From: Spongiactinospora rosea | GTDB taxonomy: Bacteria > Actinomycetota > Actinomycetes > Streptosporangiales > Streptosporangiaceae | Reading direction: 5' to 3' | Assembly (NCBI RefSeq): GCF_003315795.1 | Contig: NZ_QMEY01000013.1 | Coordinates: forward strand, 124,001-188,000 | Length of the DNA: 64,000 bases | Shown here: positions 60,182 to 64,000 of the stretch, piece after piece | Position numbering within the stretch: position 1 is the stretch's first letter | Layout of the letters: every line of letters starts with the position of its first letter | Made by a program: the position numbers and the translations under genes | The notes under the pieces: generated by a model | What the model was told of the DNA's origin: nothing | The model's input: only the letters and a program-made list of their open reading frames with translations | The model's database searches: none

Positions 60182-61020
60182 GCGTCCGCAAGGGGCCGAC
60201 CACGCGCACCCGGCTGCGCGAGGTCAGCGGCGAGCGGGTCCGCGACCGGCGGGACGACCTGGTCACCGAGGAGCCGCTGGAGATCCGCGTCCAGGCGGGC
60301 GGCGCCCGCCGGACGCTGGCGATCACCATGCGGACCCCCGGGGCGGACTTCGAGCTGGCCGCCGGGTTCCTGCACGGGGAGGGGGTGGCCGGTCCCGGGG
60401 ACATCGCGGCCATCGGCTACTGCACGGACGAGGACGTGCCGGATGAGGCCCGGTACAACACGGTGACGGTACGGCTGGAGGCGGCGGAACTGCCGGACCT
60501 GCCCTCCCTTGACCGGCATTTCATGACATCGAGCGCGTGCGGGGTGTGCGGCACGGCGTCCATCGACGCGCTGCGCTCGCGCAGCATGCCGTACCTGGCG
60601 GCGAGCGACGGCCCGCGCATCGCGCCCTCCGTCCTGTACGGCCTGCCCGGCAAGCTGCGCGAGGCGCAGAGCGTGTTCGGCAAGACCGGCGGCCTGCACG
60701 CCTGCGGCCTGTTCACCCCGGACGGCACGCCGCTCGCCACCCGCGAGGACGTCGGGCGGCACAACGCGCTGGACAAGCTGGTCGGCTGGGCCGTGCTCGG
60801 CGGCCGGGTCCCGCTGCGCGATCACGTACTGCTGGTCAGCGGGCGGACCAGCTACGAGATCGTGCAGAAGGCGGTGGCCGCCGGGATCTCGGTGGTGTGC
60901 GGGGTGTCCGCGCCGTCCTCCCTGGCCGTGGAGCTGGCCAGGGAGTTCGGCATCACGCTCGCCGGGTTCCTGCGCGGCGAGCGGTTCAACGTGTACGCGT
61001 GCCCGGAGCGGGTCCTATGA
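60178..61020 (+). CDS. fdhD: Formate dehydrogenase accessory sulfurtransferase FdhD
   Basis: 280 residues. FELAAGFLHGEGV, the catalytic C-x2-C loop SSACGVCGTAS, GKTGGLHACGLFTPDG, REDVGRHNALDKLVGWA and LLVSGRTSYEIVQKAVAAGI are all FdhD signatures. It transfers sulfur to the molybdenum cofactor of formate dehydrogenase, here the upstream protein. GTG start within the GTGA overlap. It ends against the ppc stop with no gap. Confidence 0.96.
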   Translation: MSVRKGPTTRTRLREVSGERVRDRRDDLVTEEPLEIRVQAGGARRTLAITMRTPGADFELAAGFLHGEGVAGPGDIAAIGYCTDEDVPDEARYNTVTVRLEAAELPDLPSLDRHFMTSSACGVCGTASIDALRSRSMPYLAASDGPRIAPSVLYGLPGKLREAQSVFGKTGGLHACGLFTPDGTPLATREDVGRHNALDKLVGWAVLGGRVPLRDHVLLVSGRTSYEIVQKAVAAGISVVCGVSAPSSLAVELAREFGITLAGFLRGERFNVYACPERVL

Positions 61021-63657
<2,637 letters not shown>

Positions 63658-63691
63658 GTCTCGAAGGGTAGCGAGTCGCCGCGCGCGGCCG

Positions 63692-63703
63692 GAGACCGGT
63701 CTC
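63692..63703. promoter_or_regulatory. 12-bp palindrome GAGACCGGTCTC
   Basis: A perfect palindrome in the ppc upstream region, 35-46 bp before its start, next to the DasR-like site. It could be a second operator. Confidence 0.35.
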
Positions 63704-63707
63704 ACCA

Positions 63708-63723
63708 ATTGGACTAGACCACT
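63708..63723. promoter_or_regulatory. DasR-like (dre) site upstream of ppc
   Basis: ATTGGACTAGACCACT matches 14 of 16 bases of the DasR consensus AGTGGTCTAGACCACT. DasR is the GntR-family regulator of N-acetylglucosamine metabolism in actinomycetes. Its placement 51-66 bp upstream of the ppc start fits a promoter operator. Confidence 0.5.
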
Positions 63724-63727
63724 TGTT

Positions 63728-64000
63728 CTACGTAGGTCGGGACACGGCGGACAGAATCTCCGGGAAACGCGCGTACCCGATGTGCCCGGCCACCCGGCGG
63801 CCCGCCCAGGCGATGAGCAGCCCGTACGGCAGCGCGGCCAGGCTCACCCACGGCAGGCCCACCACCACGGGCAGCACGACCGGCAGCGCCACCACACTGG
63901 AGACGATCATGGCCAGCAGGGCGGACGCGAACGCCACCCCGCCCTGGCCGGGGGCGGCGCCGGTGAAGGCGTTCAGGCGTTCGGGGGCGGTGTAGGGGTA
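63728..64000 (-). CDS. Membrane protein, C-terminal fragment
   Basis: Frame open to the right edge; 90 residues remain before the stop at 63728. YPYTAPERLNAFTGAAPGQG is followed by hydrophobic helices (FASALLAMIVSSVVALPVVL and VVGLPWVSLAALPYGLLIA) and a short tail GHIGYARFPEILSAVSRP. The pattern resembles the end of an ABC-2-type permease, but too little is visible to decide. It lies upstream of ppc, transcribed in the same direction and ending 70 bp before its start. Confidence 0.55.
   Translation of the reverse strand, partial: YPYTAPERLNAFTGAAPGQGGVAFASALLAMIVSSVVALPVVLPVVVGLPWVSLAALPYGLLIAWAGRRVAGHIGYARFPEILSAVSRPT

Overview
The window is 64 kb of very GC-rich, gene-dense DNA with frequent GTG and TTG starts, 4-bp stop/start overlaps (ATGA, GTGA, TTGA) and strong codon-position bias. 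A mycothiol-dependent dehydrogenase, two LytR-CpsA-Psr proteins, IdeR-type iron boxes and PIN/RHH toxin-antitoxin style point to an actinobacterium. Protein style suggests Streptosporangiales (Streptosporangium/Nonomuraea-like), which is an inference, not a proof. I see no rRNA, tRNA, CRISPR array, transposase or integrase.

1-30.8 kb: an envelope glycopolymer region. It holds a sugar nucleotidyltransferase, GT4 and GT2 glycosyltransferases, a methyltransferase, a flippase-like membrane protein, two large GT-C-type membrane proteins, an acyltransferase-3 protein and two LCP ligases, which attach glycopolymers to peptidoglycan. In the middle is a cytidylyl/CDP-alcohol block: a LicC-like nucleotidyltransferase, a glycerol-1-phosphate-dehydrogenase-like enzyme and a CDP-alcohol phosphotransferase in one overlapping operon, then an IPCT/DIPPS-like fusion with a DUF5941-like membrane partner, and a divergent TarI-like cytidylyltransferase fused to a degenerate SDR domain. 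Passengers are two paralogous FtsX-ectodomain-like membrane proteins, a VapBC-like toxin-antitoxin pair, an acetoacetate-decarboxylase-family protein and an aminoglycoside-phosphotransferase-fold protein.

30.8-40.6 kb: an accessory, defence-like island. A tightly coupled four-gene operon encodes a DUF4365 PD-(D/E)XK nuclease-like protein, a protein with an OB-fold-like end, a winged-helix protein and a 1025-residue protein with two P-loop NTPase modules, the second HerA/FtsK-like. I regard it as the best candidate for an under-described system. Next to it are an Mrr-type restriction endonuclease with a coiled-coil N-terminus, a DUF4268 nuclease-like protein, a DUF4240 protein, a small hypothetical protein, a gene remnant and a perfect hairpin.

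40.6-64 kb: mostly housekeeping. A secreted protein with three CBM5/12 modules, three FnIII domains and a GH18-like domain (an altered catalytic motif, and a palindromic operator at its promoter) comes first. Then come acyl-CoA dehydrogenase, UDP-glucose dehydrogenase, purE-purK, an ABC exporter pair, GtrA, an OmpR-type two-component system, a GNAT protein, an orphan Clp-N protein, bfd-bfr with tandem iron boxes, mycothiol-linked formaldehyde detoxification (mscR plus MBL hydrolase), a PH-domain protein, birA, an FdhF-like molybdopterin oxidoreductase with fdhD, and ppc with a DasR-like site upstream.
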